Assembly: GCA_032207245.1 (NCBI GenBank)
Contig: CM063502.1
Location: 114,367,230 to 114,431,229 of the forward strand
Length of the DNA stretch: 64,000 nt
Reading direction: 5' to 3'
DNA from: Pardosa pseudoannulata
Lineage: Eukaryota; Arthropoda; Arachnida; Araneae; Lycosidae
Shown here: piece by piece, positions 35,519 through 48,405 of the stretch
How the letters are laid out: every line of letters starts with the position of its first letter
How positions within the stretch are numbered: position 1 is the stretch's first letter
Notes under the pieces: model-generated
Databases searched by the model: none
Told to the model about the DNA's origin: nothing
What the model saw: the letters and a program-made list of their open reading frames with translations, nothing else
Made by a program: the position numbers and the translations under genes

Positions 35519-35642
35519 GTACGCTCTCGAGTTCGAATCTCCGTGATGGCATGGAAGTTCGTAGCCATTCGAATGCAGCTTAAGCAGTAGGTTCCGGTCT
35601 GGTTTGCTCTTGTGCGGCAAAACAGTAAACCAAAACCAAACT
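35519..35642 (+). mobile_element. tRNA-derived SINE, copy 3 (5'-truncated)
   Basis: Starts inside the head at GAGTTCGAATCTCC, continues through TTCGTAGCCATTCG, GTTCCGGTCTGG and ends in a short CCAAA-like tail. Diverged from copies 1 and 4. Confidence 0.75.
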
Positions 35643-36734
<1,092 letters not shown>

Positions 36735-37321
36735 CAGTATAACCTCTTTTTAACGACCCCACGATACAACGACCTCTTCGTTAGAACGACCATCTTAAAA
36801 AGTCCCAATTATTTTACCATAGGAATAATGTTAATTTTGAATAATTACAACGACCCCAAGAGTATTATTTTTCGTTAGAGCGACCGCCAATTTTAGTCCG
36901 CAGAACTCATGAGCAAGTGGGCTATTTCAAAATTATTGTACTGTGGTGCAACTTCAATTCGATTCCGACGACGGAGAAGAAATCGTCCAAGCTTTTGTAA
37001 AAGTGAATGAAAAAGAAGTCTTCCATGCAATCAATGCCTTGCGTCAATATTTTGAAGGACAATTTAATTCTGAAGATTTCCTTCAAAATCTAACGGATAT
37101 GGAATCAGTGATAATGAAAAATTCCCAAATGAACTTGAAACAGGTGTCAATCAAAGACTTTTTTTTTTTAAATTCAGTAATGGAAATACAAATAAATAGA
37201 AGTGTTCTCTAGGTATGCACTGTTGCATCATTTCTTTGCTCATTTTTTTTTTTTTATTATTTTTTCAATTCGTTATAACGACCATTTGATGTTGGTCCCA
37301 CAGGGGGTCGTTATACTGAGG

Positions 37322-37327
<6 letters not shown>
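36735..37327 (+). mobile_element. pogo/Tigger element remnant inside TA repeats
   Basis: Left end CAGTATAACCTCTTTTTAAC and right end GTTATACTGAGGTTCTA are diverged inverted repeats (core AACCTC......AACGACCCC on both). Further internal TAACGACC motifs lie near both ends. It is flanked on both sides by TA repeats, consistent with the TA target of this superfamily. About 0.6 kb, internally deleted. Confidence 0.75.
36943..37212 (+). pseudogene. pogo/Tigger transposase C-terminal remnant
   Basis: Encodes the acidic C-terminus typical of Tigger/CENP-B-like transposases: SDDGEEIVQAF, ALRQYFEGQFNSEDFLQNL, DMESVIMKNSQMNLKQ, IKDFF. The DNA-binding and DDE domains are deleted. Confidence 0.75.
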
Positions 37328-37381
<54 letters not shown>

Positions 37382-37699
37382 AGGTCTAAAAAAGGGGTAG
37401 TTGGAAATTATGTAAGTTAAAAACGATTTTAAAAAGAAAACTCTTTTATAGTAATAAAATAAATGAAAAAGACCCACGCTCGCGTAAGCTTTCAGGATAA
37501 TCCGGTCTATTTGATGAGCTTGCAAACAGATAAGTTTGATTTGGCGCGTGGACATGGAGTGGTCAACACCTTCTCAAACAGCTCCTCCAAGAACAATGAA
37601 AATGTCGCATGTTGCTTTCCTTGAGAACGATGAGTGAATAAAACTTATTATTATCAAGAAGAATGTTGTCCATTCGCCTTAACTCTGCACCACGATTTG

Positions 37700-37764
<65 letters not shown>

Positions 37765-38344
37765 ATATGATGGAATCTACTACGGATGGTTGCAGTCATG
37801 ACCAGACGAACACACCATTTTAGGCAAAGACCTTTATTAGCAAGAACGTTGGGTGGACGGTTTCTCACTTCATGACAGGTTCGGGACAAGCTGAGGGATC
37901 ACCTAACATGAAGTTCTAAGTAAAAGGCTAAGCTAAGTAACATCCTGGTCAAAATCCATACCAAAATCTGTCTCTGATAACGTGCATCTCCTTTTTGTTC
38001 TCCATTTTCCTAAATTGGCCACTGGGGCAGTATTAAGTTTTAATTGGTTAGACCCCTTCCCTGAGGGCGTGAACTGTAGCCCCAGTGGTCAGTTTGGATT
38101 GGGGTTAAAAAGGAGAAAGTAAAGGGATGAAGGGTTTTTGCCCTTGACTTTAGATTTGAAATTTCTTTGGCCTTAACGAGGGCTTTCGGCTATAAATTTA
38201 CGTTGGCATCTTTAAACTCTCATAACGCGACACTTTCAATTCATTTAGCGGCATTATATACCTTAAGGTGCCGTCTATGGAGTTTTATACAAAATACTTA
38301 CATTAGTTTCCCGATTTATTCCCGGTACCTATAGGTTTGTGTTA
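37328..38344. other. Unassigned, possibly LTR-like, with (TA)n tracts
   Basis: (TA)n at 37328-37378 and 37701-37761. On the minus strand about 37770-37910 contains AATAAAGGTCTTTGCC and on the plus strand 37630-37660 contains GAATAAAACTTATT, both reminiscent of LTR poly-A regions, but no matched LTR ends or duplications were found. No gene. Confidence 0.35.
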
Positions 38345-38356
38345 CCGCTAAGGGGG

Positions 38357-38528
38357 GCCGAACGATTGCCGATTGGTTAGGGTGCTGGCCTTCGGTACAG
38401 GAGTTCGTGGGTTCGAATCCCACAGTGGCATGGATGTTCGTAGCCGTTCGGAATCGGCTTTAAGCTGTAGGTCCCGGTCTCATTAGACCTCGTGTTGCAA
38501 AAAGCAGACCGTAGCACTCCAAACCAAA
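38357..38528 (+). mobile_element. tRNA-derived SINE, copy 4, with 12-bp TSD
   Basis: Full copy: head with a GATTGGTTAGGGTGCTGG A-box region, B box GGGTTCGAATCCCAC, the CGTTCGGAATCGGC body and a CCAAA tail. The direct repeat CCGCTAAGGGGG lies at 38345-38356 and 38529-38540, as expected for LINE-driven retroposition. Confidence 0.93.
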
Positions 38529-38540
38529 CCAAACCGCTAA

Positions 38541-39422
38541 GGGGGTACATGACACACACACAAATGTTAATAACAATAATTTGAGGGTGCGTGGACAACG
38601 TTGAGGGGGGTAGTCACGAAATGAAATGCTTAAACTAAAGTTAAATTATTGTGAGGTATTTTTTTATTTTTATGACAGTTAAAATAAATATCAATGAAAT
38701 AAATTAGTAGTCATTCATTTTAGCTGTTCTGCAGTAGTTCTTTTGTAGCTATTTAGTAAAATGTTGTACAGTTATTAGCCTCACCACATTAAAAAAGAAA
38801 AAAGGATCGACTGATAATTGGGTTTGGGAATATTACTCTTAAACATAAAGCTGAATATATCAACCAATCTTAAAGACCATATCTAGTAAAATATTTTTAT
38901 AATTTAAAACACGAAGTAATAATTTCAATAGATATTATTTTAAGTATCAAAATGTTTAGTATCAAAGTCCTTAACCGGCCTTTTTCTCCTAAATCTTTGG
39001 TCGTAAACATATGCTTCCAATTGTAATAAACGAAAAAAAGGGGTTCAAATAAGATAAGCATTTATTTTATGGTATTTTTAAATTTAAAATTTCAACTCGA
39101 CAAGGCGAAATTTATAAAATCTAAACTTTTATAGTTTACCCCATTTTATGTTATTATTTTTAGCAAGATTTGAAACTCGTCCTTGAAAACTTGAACACAA
39201 AAATTCTGTTTCTCTGTGACAAAAATTAATCAAAATATTAGTTAAATTTAGTTAAAAGATTAATTACAGTAATTTGAAAGTGGAATCAAGTTGTAAAAGT
39301 ACAATTTAATGCGGAAGGGACGGGGGAGGTTTCTCTGACTATAAAGAGGTATGTATCCATAATAAATTGGATAAACATGGTATTTTTTAGTAAAATGAGC
39401 TCTTAATATTTCCCCTCTTTCC
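38541..39422. other. Unassigned AT-rich sequence
   Basis: No gene or recognised element between two SINE copies. Confidence 0.4.
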
Positions 39423-39617
39423 GGCCGAACGATGCCCGAATGGTAGGGCGCTGCCTTTCAGTACCGGAGTTCGCGGGTTCGAATCTCGCTGCTGGCATGG
39501 ATATTCGTAGTCATTCGGAATCGGCTTTAAGCAGAAGGTCCCGGACTTATTAGTTATTGGGTAGCAAAACAGTAAATCATAGCTCTCTAAACGAAACGAA
39601 ATTAAACGAAACAAACT
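39423..39617 (+). mobile_element. tRNA-derived SINE, copy 5 (diverged)
   Basis: Head GCCGAACGATGCCCGAATGG, B box GGGTTCGAATCTCGC, body TTCGGAATCGGCTTTAAGC, and a tail of (AACGA)n-like units instead of CCAAA. Confidence 0.85.
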
Positions 39618-39857
39618 TTCGCCTTGAAATTTAAGTACTGTCTCAATCTTGCGCTGGTTGACTACGAGGAATTGATAAGTTGGGTCTGCACATGCGTGTT
39701 ATAATTATAAATCTAGTTCATCTTCTACCAAGCTTTTGGTGTTATTATTTTATTACGGCTTTGCATTGATCTTGAAGCTTGCTGTTTGTACGTATATTGG
39801 ATGTGAGGATTTATTTATTACTGTGTAATAATGTCGGGCATTTCAAGAATCCAGTGG

Positions 39858-40037
39858 TTTTTGGTTTGGTTTGGAGTGCTACGATCTACTATTTTGCAAC
39901 ACGAGGGCTAATGAGACCGGGACCTACAGCTTAAAGCCGATTCCGAACGGCTACGAACATCCATGCCACAGTGGGATTCGAACCCACGAACTCCGGTACC
40001 GAAGGCCAGCACCCTAACCAATTGACCATCGTTCGGC
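39858..40037 (-). mobile_element. tRNA-derived SINE, copy 6, minus strand
   Basis: Reverse complement of the family: (TTTGG)n tail at 39858, body GCCGATTCCGAACGGCTACG, B box GTGGGATTCGAACCCAC, head ending GTTCGGC at 40037. AAGAATC begins the flanking repeats on both sides (39845 and 40038). Confidence 0.92.
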
Positions 40038-40309
40038 AAGAATCAGTAGGATTATTGCGGTGTTTACTTTTCCCGAAAGAAAAACTTATTTGCATATATG
40101 TGAAAATTTCACATTTAACTTATGAAAGGAATAATCAAAATATTTGTGTTATATGTGAATAAAATTTTCTTCTTCTTCTTCTTAAAAAAATACTAAGACA
40201 CATTGGTGCGACTGATGCTATTTTATTTAAAGCATGAATTTAGAACAAAAGTAAATCGCCGAAAATGTCTCAACTAGTAATAAAAAGTGATTTTTGTCTT
40301 CGTTCACAA

Positions 40310-41195
40310 TCCCCTATATAATAGTAGCTTAAAATGTCTGTCCGCGAATTTATGAAGCGGTTGTACCTGGAATGGATACAGGCATCCATATTGGAATTTT
40401 ATGAGTTAGGGTTAGCAAAATTCAAAGCGAGTTCGAAATCCCCCCCCCTTTTCGAGCGTTTAATGCTATTATTTCAAGCCTTATTCTTCCTCTTATTTTA
40501 TACTAAATTCATTATTGATAAGATGGCGAGATCGGAGCGCAATATTTAAATTTCTAGTCTATTCTTACTTGACCTTAATATATTCTAACCATTCCTTCAC
40601 CACGTGTAAGCTGGCACATGGGGTAGAGTGTCTGCCCGTTTGATCGTTGTACTTCTCGGGTTAATGGTTCTGCCCCCGACGTAACCGAATTTTTCTAAAT
40701 GTCTAATTTAATAATTTCTGTTTTTTCTTTTGAATTCTTATTCCTATAGTTGATTTATTATTTTTAAATTTTTATTATTTTTAAAATAAATGTTTACCAT
40801 TTTTCAAATTTTTATGATTTTTTTTTATTATATTCACGTATTACCATTATTATATCAAGCCCCATTTTAAGAGCAGGTGATTAAATGTATTGATTTATCA
40901 CATAATAAATAGGTTAAAATAAAAAAAAAATTTCCAGCATTATGACGTCATTCCTTTAACCATCTCATTTAATCATTTATTTTAGATTATTTAATTATCT
41001 TCTGCATTATTTCCATAAGTTTTATCACTAAACTTAGATATTATGTAAATAATTTTCTTAAGGTAATATTTTATTGTAAAATAATTATCAGCCAAAAAAC
41101 AAACCATTTTTTTTTTACCTGCCTTATAAGGTACTTTACAATTCTGGAAAATTAAAAATTTTACTGATCCCGTCATATGACGGGCTATATGCTAG
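40310..41195 (+). mobile_element. Helitron-like non-autonomous element, copy 1
   Basis: Starts TCCCCTATATAATA directly after an A. It ends with the 16-bp palindrome CCCGTCATATGACGGG (41169-41184), seven bases, then CTAG at 41192-41195 followed by T. The 5' TC, terminal hairpin and 3' CTRR between A and T are the Helitron signature. A second copy in reverse orientation is at 60063-61482. Non-coding, 886 bp. Compared with copy 2 it holds an extra block of about 390 bp (roughly 40488-40875). Confidence 0.72.
40605..40690 (+). repeat. tRNA-like segment of a second SINE-like family
   Basis: GGGGTAGAGTGTCTGCCCG, then CTTCTCGGGTT and GGTTCTGCCCCCGACG resemble A and B boxes. A similar segment lies on the minus strand at 57455-57535. 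It is within the block that is absent from Helitron copy 2. Confidence 0.4.
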
Positions 41196-41282
41196 TTCAC
41201 TAGATTCCCGGAAGGCTACTCAAATGAGATGCAGCAATGGAACTATTTGCACTAAATATATTCTATTAACACAATGTATGTG

Positions 41283-41387
41283 GGACACGTACTAGTACGT
41301 TTTCTGATGATCGATACTTGAGCGCGGGACACGTACTAGTACGTTTTCTGACGACTGATACTTGAGCGCGGGTCACGTACTAGTACG
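41283..41387. repeat. 44-bp tandem repeat with palindrome CGTACTAGTACG
   Basis: The 12-bp perfect palindrome occurs at 41288-41299, 41332-41343 and 41376-41387, exactly 44 bp apart. The intervening sequence (TTTTCTGA.GA..GATACTTGAG) is also repeated. Possible protein-binding sites in the end of the outer element. Confidence 0.92.
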
Positions 41388-41566
41388 GGTTAGAGTAACA
41401 ACATGGTTTGTTTGTGGGTACAAAAATAACGGTATATACAGGAAAACGAATGTTCTTGTCTACTACATAGATCCTGGAAAAATATAGACAAATAAAAACT
41501 AGTTTTTACATCAGAACCATAGAACGGGATGGTTGATTAAAAGAATCCCTTTACATTTAAAATTAA

Positions 41567-42191
41567 CCCCTTCTTGGTCGGCGTCGCATCTCATACGTTC
41601 GGCGTTTTTGTGCCCGTATTGTCGGCATCGCATGCCATGCGACGAAAAGAAAAATTGCATATTGAGATTGAATTCGCCGCTATTTACACTTCTTTTATAA
41701 ATCCCGGGATTATTCATGATATTTTGATATTCATAACCAACAGTTTTATGACAAAATAAGCAAAAAAATAATCTGTAATAAAATATTTCAGTTTTTGATA
41801 AATGTGATTTTTATGCTCTGATACCCAAGACTGATTGTAAATCTGTTTTAACGGTAAGGTTGGAAAACTATTTTCTAAAATATTTTTTACCTAATTTTAA
41901 TAATTATTTTATGTAGATATTTATCTTAAACACCTTAAAGCAATAGAGTTAATAAATATGTTATTACAGTGTATTTTTTAAAGATAAAACGTGGGTGCAT
42001 TGCGGTGAAAACTGCAGATCAGTGGACAGGATATCACATATTTCACCCCCAATAAGTCAAGCAAAAAACTGCTTGCTGACAAAAATATTTTGCATTTTCG
42101 AAATTAGGATAGAACATAGATTAATTTTCAGCAATAAAAAAAATGCCTGTTTGGGGCCGGAAATTCGAAAAAAAATCCGACCAAGAAGGGG
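41567..42191. mobile_element. Inner piggyBac-like MITE, 625 bp
   Basis: Perfect inverted ends CCCCTTCTTGGTCGG and CCGACCAAGAAGGGG directly flanked by TTAA on both sides (41563-41566 and 42192-42195), the piggyBac target. The short ORFs on both strands over the left end are shadows. Confidence 0.85.
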
Positions 42192-42218
42192 TTAACTTTT
42201 TATTTATCCTTGCGAAAA

Positions 42219-42220
<2 letters not shown>

Positions 42221-42270
<50 letters not shown>
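42221..42270. repeat. (TA)n microsatellite
   Basis: 25 TA units, inside the outer piggyBac-like element. Confidence 0.95.
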
Positions 42271-42275
<5 letters not shown>

Positions 42276-42449
42276 TATTTGTCTATTTATATATTTGTTT
42301 ATATATTTCAATATAAAATACGAAAAGTTGGTTAAAAAATCAAATAATTTTCGATCTATTGTGATTTAACTGAAAAACTAAATTTACGCGCAAAACGCCC
42401 GCTCCCGGTACAATTCCGCTGCGTAATGTATCAGCACACAATGTGTTAA

Positions 42450-42992
42450 TTTCGCCCCTTGGTCAATAATTTGGCCAAAGTGTAACCTCAGGCTATATCT
42501 ATGTAACATTTTGGCTATGTACATAGCGCATTTTTTAGATCCCGATGACAACGAGTGCAGTCTTGAGGTTGTAGTTGAAAGGGACGTTGTAACCTATTTA
42601 CAAACTCGAATTACTGTAATTAGTCTTTTAACCGATCCTCCGACAGTGGAAGAAAAAATCTATAAATTTTCTCAAATTTTGATTTTAGGTATTTTGTCAA
42701 TTTTTGTCATAGAAGAACGGAACTTTTTGTGTTACGTTTTTTTAAGACGCGTTTTACTAAAGATACTAATAAGGAGCGGGGTACGTAGGAAAATTTAGAT
42801 TTTGTAATTTTCGCAAAAGTGTATTTTTGAATTTAAAAATAATATGAAATGAAAACTTATCTTATTTGAAATAACTTTATAGTTAGAAGTGTATATCTTC
42901 AACTAACGAATGTAGAGTTAAAGACTGGTTTATGGGCCGGTAGACATTGGGAAACATTTTTTGACATTATTAACTTAAAGTTTTTTACACAT
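42450..42992 (+). other. Unassigned; contains an unidentified 96-codon frame
   Basis: An open frame at 42511-42798 (with FLDPDDNECSLEVVVERDV) reads like a protein in its first half but I cannot place it in a family. It is probably a transposon fragment. Confidence 0.3.
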
Positions 42993-43790
42993 TGTAACGT
43001 TCTGGGGCTCTAATTGAACCCGAAAAGGGATAGCGAAGGCCTACGTACAGACTAAAGATTAGAAAACACAATGTTGAAGTTATGATGAAGACATGAAGAA
43101 AACGATGAATATCTACAAATGAAATGATGATCGTTGCAGGAATCAGCTTCCTAATCGTTTGGAGAGAAAAAAAGAGGGGGAGGACACTCTCAGTCGCTCG
43201 CCTCGACGTTCTCGGCCGATGAGTTCACAGGAGACTCGATCGGTCAAAAATTCTCTCTGGGCCTCGAACTCTGATCTTTTTATATCGTCGTCTGACCACA
43301 AATTTTCATCTCAGCTGATCGGACAGCTGGTTGATGACGTGGTGGAGAAACCGCTTGTAGACTTGCTCTAGCCGGACTGGTGCAAACCCGGTTCCAAGGG
43401 AAGTTTGCAGTAATCGGGAGCAATCTCGCAGATCATTAATCGATGTCTCTGGACAAACCTTTGGAGAACAAGGTAGGAAAGTATTGCTGCTTCCCTTACA
43501 ATGTAGAGGATTTCTGTCGTGTGAGACTCTTTCTTCGGGATGCCATTGAAACTAACACTGGAAACATTTCGCCAGCATCCAAATGGATTTCTCAGACAGA
43601 TTGTTCTCAGTGTTAACAATCCTCTATTCAGCATCCTATTCTGCACGAAACAACGTCCTTTCACTAGGTAAAGATGAGCTCAGTTCAGTGCTCACAAAAT
43701 GCGCGTTTACCATTTCTACGTTATGCCGTTTTTTCTTACGGTCGTAGTTAAGTCTGTATCTGGAAATTTAATGTAACAAGAATCGTTACA
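42993..43790. mobile_element. Solo LTR, 798 bp
   Basis: Begins TGTAACG and ends CGTTACA (perfect 7-bp inverted ends, TG...CA). Flanked by ACACAT on both sides (42987-42992 and 43791-43796). A TATA-like stretch lies near 43280. No internal domain is present, so it is the product of LTR-LTR recombination. Confidence 0.72.
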
Positions 43791-43796
43791 ACACAT

Positions 43797-44674
43797 ACGT
43801 TTAAGTAAAAAGTTTAGATATTATTCCAAAAATTTTTACTCAACTTTTTTACAAAAATAAATTTTTGAAATTTTTTGTTACATGTTTATTTTATTGAGTT
43901 TTAAAATGTTCCTTGCGAACAAATTTTCATTATATTCTTTTGTCATATGATTACATAAAATTCTCTTTTGAACATATTTGGGTATTATTTTGTTCATGGA
44001 CTAATTAGTTAAAGGAAAAGATTTTATACTTTTACGTAGAATTTTCACGAAAAATACGGAATTTCGAAAATTGAATGTTAATAATCTATATAAATTTTAA
44101 ATTAAAAAATGATACCGAGATTTATTTCAGTTATATATGTGAGGGATTTTTGTACATATTTTGTAGCAATCCTTGAAAAATTAAGTCACAAGGAGCACTT
44201 TAAAAATTAAAAAAAGTTTTCATGAAAAGTGAATTACTTAAAAATAGTCACTGGTTTTAAGAAAAGAAATTATGTGAATTTACATGTGTACAAAATTTTA
44301 TATGTGTACAAACTTTCATAACTTAATAAATTATAAAAAACAATTTGTTATGTCCACACCATCAACTTAAGGACATTGCTGAATTATACATATAATTCAG
44401 CCCTCCGAAACAAAATGCACTTCTATTTTGCTTTTATTTCGTAATGATTTTTTGGATTGGCCAGGCCTACTCTAGCCTACAGTTCAGGATAGAAAACTGG
44501 TATTGATATTTGAAGTCAGAATTTTTTAATTATCTTAACTCAAACGAAATACGAAAATATAAATAAAAATGTAAGCTAACAGCAAAAAAATTTTAATCGT
44601 TTAATACTCACTAATGCTAATAGCAATACTAAAATTAAATCTGTAACAAAAATCTGTTGTTGTTGTTGTTGATG

Positions 44675-44708
<34 letters not shown>

Positions 44709-47059
44709 AATAGATATTAAAGAGGATATAATTACTGTATTGATTTCTTGTAATGAAACCAAATTGACAATCTTGCTCAGATTAATTTAATACATTGCGT
44801 TGTTTTTCTCAAAACAATAGGTTCTAACACTATATCTTACATTACGTTGAAACTTAAAAAAAGAAAAAATGAATACCCTAACTTAAAAGAAAAAAAGAAT
44901 AAAATGAAAACGGAAGTAAATGACACATTATATATCTCAAATAACAGTTATATTCGAAGATTATGACGTTACATAAACTGGTCGCTGATGATTCATTAAA
45001 TTTACATTTTCATTTTTTATTTATTAGTTAATTACTAGGTTACATGAAATGCAGAGTTAAATTATTATCAAACTTATTTTTTATTACTATACAACTGTGG
45101 TCGTGCTTGTTATATAGTAATAGCCATAGAAGTTATAATATTAAAATCACATTAGCAAGTTGGATATGGGTGTTACCCCCAAAAGAAAATTTCAGAGGCA
45201 AGAATTATCAGCTGCAAATCATAGTTAGAAAATAATAACTGGGATTCTACCAAGCGGTAGAATCTCAGTTCTGGGGCCCGGCAGCCATGTTTTTGGCTCT
45301 ATTTTTGTACAAGTGATCGCCAAATTGTCGCCAAGTGATGTTTACAATTTGTGCTTCATTTTGTATTAAGTTTATACCCAATTTCAAAGCATATTTTGAA
45401 CAAAAAAAAAAGGTTTGAAATTTTGTTAAGATGAATATTAAAAAAAAAAAAAAAAAACAAAAAAAAATAGAAAATGAAAAATAGAGCAAGGTTTGCCAAA
45501 AAACTGGGTTCTAGAATTTGCCCCCCCCCCTCGAACACGGATACGGCCCTACCAAGCAAGGACTTTGTTCAAATTGTGTTTAATACATAAAAATAAAAAG
45601 TTTACATTATTTTATGCATTAAATAACATATACAATCAGAGAGGCGAAAAGGATTTATAACACTAGAAATTATGAATTTTTCAGTCTTAAGCGCGGGCCC
45701 AACTTTAGTATGCTCCGAGACTCACTCTCTCCCTCAGCTGAAAAATCCCAAAAGATTTTGGCGAAGTCCTTTTAACGGTCCCCAAGTTAGACCTTATACA
45801 GCACTTCCTAAACGATCCTTCCACGGGGTGTTGCCTTATATAGGATGACTCAATGTCATGAAATATGACCAAGAGTCGCCGCAATTCAGTCGGCACAGGC
45901 AACTATCTCGTCACAGAAGGGTTGCGGGTCCAAGGAACGTCTGCATGGTTATTCCAAAGAATATAGACACAGGAAGAAGAGAAGGCGCCGTAGAGATAAT
46001 GTAAACACGCAAGCGAAAGAAGTGATGTCCCAGAACCGTAATAGAAAAACTACTTTACAGCCTTCTGCTCAGATTTAGTTTCTTCATTCCTCTTTTAAGT
46101 TGTGATTTGATTTTGTCTTTTAAATTATCAATTTTGTAGATTTCAGGTATGGATTTTTAAAAATTCCTTGAAGTTATATTCTTGAGGTATACGTTAATAT
46201 GTACACAATGTTTAAGTTAATTTTGTATTAAGTTTTAGATTAAATTTTCTGTTAAACGGATAGATGGTAAGAGCGTTGAACATTAGTTCGACCGAGAGAC
46301 CGAGTCTGTATCATTCTTTAGAGCAAGTGGTGATTTGTAGTTCCCGCACTGTGACGCCACTACGCCAAAACTTAACCAATAACTATTAAAACAGCAGCTG
46401 GTGTTGATCACACAGACGGTGACTCCTGTAAGAATGTTTCCTTGTCAAACAGCACGAGATTATTCGGGTTTTAACCTTCAAGTGAACCTTCCTCGGTTTG
46501 GTGAATCGGTACACCAAAACCGAAACTTCTTGGCTGAAATGCGCATGCGTTGGGACTTGAAACCTATTTCGGTACCGTTTCTCTGAAGGATGTAGTGGGA
46601 GCCCTAGGTACATTTGGCATAGAAAATGCCAAATTTGATGTTAATAGTAACCATATTGGCATCGTCAAATTTGTAACTCAAACTGTCGCCATGAGTTGCA
46701 TGTTTATATAGCTGATGAGTAATGCAATGGAATGATCAATATAGGAATTTTAAGTTTGTCAATGAGAGAGTATTATTTATTCAAAGTATTATTATTTATT
46801 TAAAATACAGATCAGATTGTAATATAGAAAACGACATAAACTTTTAATAATGGTCGTTTTTTCATGCTGAAAAGTTGGGATTTGCAATTTTCTTTTTTAA
46901 GAAATAAGATTTAATAAGATTTTTAAGAAACTGACCGTAAAGCTACTTCAAGTCCCTAGAGTTTTCAGATAAGTTTTAAATTGAATATATTATTAAATTG
47001 TTTAATTGTATATATTAATTGATTTGTAAGCAGTAGTAAATATTAGAATATGTTAACGA
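43797..47059. other. Intergenic sequence with simple repeats and old repeat ends
   Basis: (TTG)n and (AAT)n microsatellites at about 44657-44705. A TIR-like end GATACGGCCCTA at about 45540-45551 resembles the hAT-C family. A GC-richer stretch at 45690-46000 with TTATATAGG resembles an LTR promoter but has no matched ends. 46245-46310 is weakly tRNA-like. No gene is supported. Confidence 0.4.
44657..44705. repeat. (TTG)n and (AAT)n microsatellites
   Basis: TTG x5 followed by about ten TAA/AAT units. Confidence 0.9.
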
Positions 47060-47224
47060 CAGTGGTGTAAAAAATTATAAAGCCACTTGAAAATATGATA
47101 TAATTAAAAAACAAAAGATCAGACATTTATGAAATTTCATACATATATATTATATGCTACAAGGAACTAAAGAAAAAGTAAATTCATTAATAACTACATT
47201 AACAAATGGTTAATAGACTTAAGA

Positions 47225-47984
47225 AAATTTTCTGTACAAAGAAAGTTGGAAACAATTATAAAGTCGATACATGTACTTCATCAGTAATCGATGTGAGACC
47301 CTTTTTCTGACTGTGATTAGTCTCTTGTTCTTTGAATCTATCAGACCACACAAAGTACTTGCATCAATATTGTTCCAGCAGTTTTTAATAGCATTCATTA
47401 AATCTAACTTTGAATTGAATAGTCCATTTTTTGTAAACATTTCGGACTAAAATTCCCCAAAGATTTCCTATTACATTCAGATCGGGGCTACTTGCTGGCC
47501 ATTGAAAGCATTTCACCTGGCTTCCAGCCAAGATTTAGTTGATTCGGAAACATGAACAGTAGTATTGTCCTGAACAAATGTACAGTCTCCTGAAGTTATA
47601 AGAGGAACAATGAGTAATAAATAACCTCCTAACATATCTTGATATACAAAGGAATTCATTTTGCTGTGAATGAAAACAATTGGAGTGGTTCTGCAGCCCA
47701 AATCATTACAAAGTCACATCCAAATTGACACTTTGAAAAAATATGTGGTTCCTCGTGTAAATCATATCAAAATAATTTATACCGTCGGGTCCATCGAAAT
47801 TAAATTTCTTTTTATCGGAAAAGACACCATATCTCCAGTTTGTGATTTCGGTTAAATGTTTTCGGTCAAAGTCTAGGCGAGCATTTTTGTAGTGCTAAGA
47901 AAGAGGGGGGTTTCCTTTAAATTTTTTCAACTGAACAATGGGAATGTTACTTAAAACATTTGTTACCGTTCGGATTGTGCATGG
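47225..47984 (-). pseudogene. Tc1-type transposase pseudogene, C-terminal two thirds
   Basis: On the minus strand it continues from the N-terminal part across the LTR insertion: CTIRTVTNVLSN, ARLDFDRKHL, YGVFSDKKKFNFDGPDG (first catalytic Asp), the MNSFVYQDML block, the FVQDNTTVHVS block (second Asp), WPASSPDLN.IGNLWG and the C-terminal FNSKLDLMNAIKNCWNNI. The residue in the usual NPIENLW motif that should be the catalytic Glu is Gly (IGNLWG). There are in-frame stops and at least one frameshift, so it is inactive. Confidence 0.85.
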
Positions 47985-48405
47985 TGTGACGTAGTAAGCG
48001 AGCCGAGACAAGCTTCTTGGATTTTCTGGTTTTTATTCCAACACTCACAGCTATGTACATTACATCACTATTTACATATTTATCTACAAGGAGCATTATA
48101 AGCATTTAAACTCCGTTACGCTAGGAGCGAACATACTTCGAGAAAAGCCAGCGTCGATCTCCCCCGAACGCCGGGTCACCGAACTTCCAACCGTCCGAGA
48201 ATAACCTCCTCGGACAAAGCCCTTTTTAGCCAATCCCAGGCCCCCTAGCCTCTCTCCAGTTAGGCGCTTAACTTTCGCCTCCACTCCGAGGGGGGGGGGT
48301 AAGGATTTCCCCGCATTTCAGAGAGGAGAAGTATATGTTCCAAAAGACGCACCAACATTCCCGGAGAGGGGGCTAGCCTTTGGCGGGAAAATAGAATATT
48401 TTACA
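47985..48405 (-). repeat. 3' LTR of the LTR element
   Basis: On the minus strand it begins TGTAAAATATTC and ends CGTCACA. It differs from the other LTR by only a few substitutions and small indels (for example AGGAGCGAAC against AGGCGCGAAC, and the length of a poly-G run). Confidence 0.92.

Larger units (their letters stand above)
41270..42445. mobile_element. Outer piggyBac-like element with TTAA borders
   Basis: TTAA at 41266-41269 and at 42446-42449 flank inverted ends CACAATGTATG and (reverse-complemented right end) CACATTGTGTG. The left subterminal region has three copies of CGTACTAGTACG. An inner TTAA-bounded element and a (TA)n tract (42221-42270) lie inside. No transposase seen. Confidence 0.5.

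Noticed and set aside
41283..41387. CRISPR-like array (three regularly spaced palindromes)
   Set aside because: The spacers are themselves repeated, the genome is animal, and it is a subterminal repeat of a TTAA-bounded element.
45255..45551. A small hAT element bounded by CTACCAAGC repeats
   Set aside because: The right end resembles the hAT-C family but the left end does not pair with it and the putative duplication is offset; boundaries not convincing.
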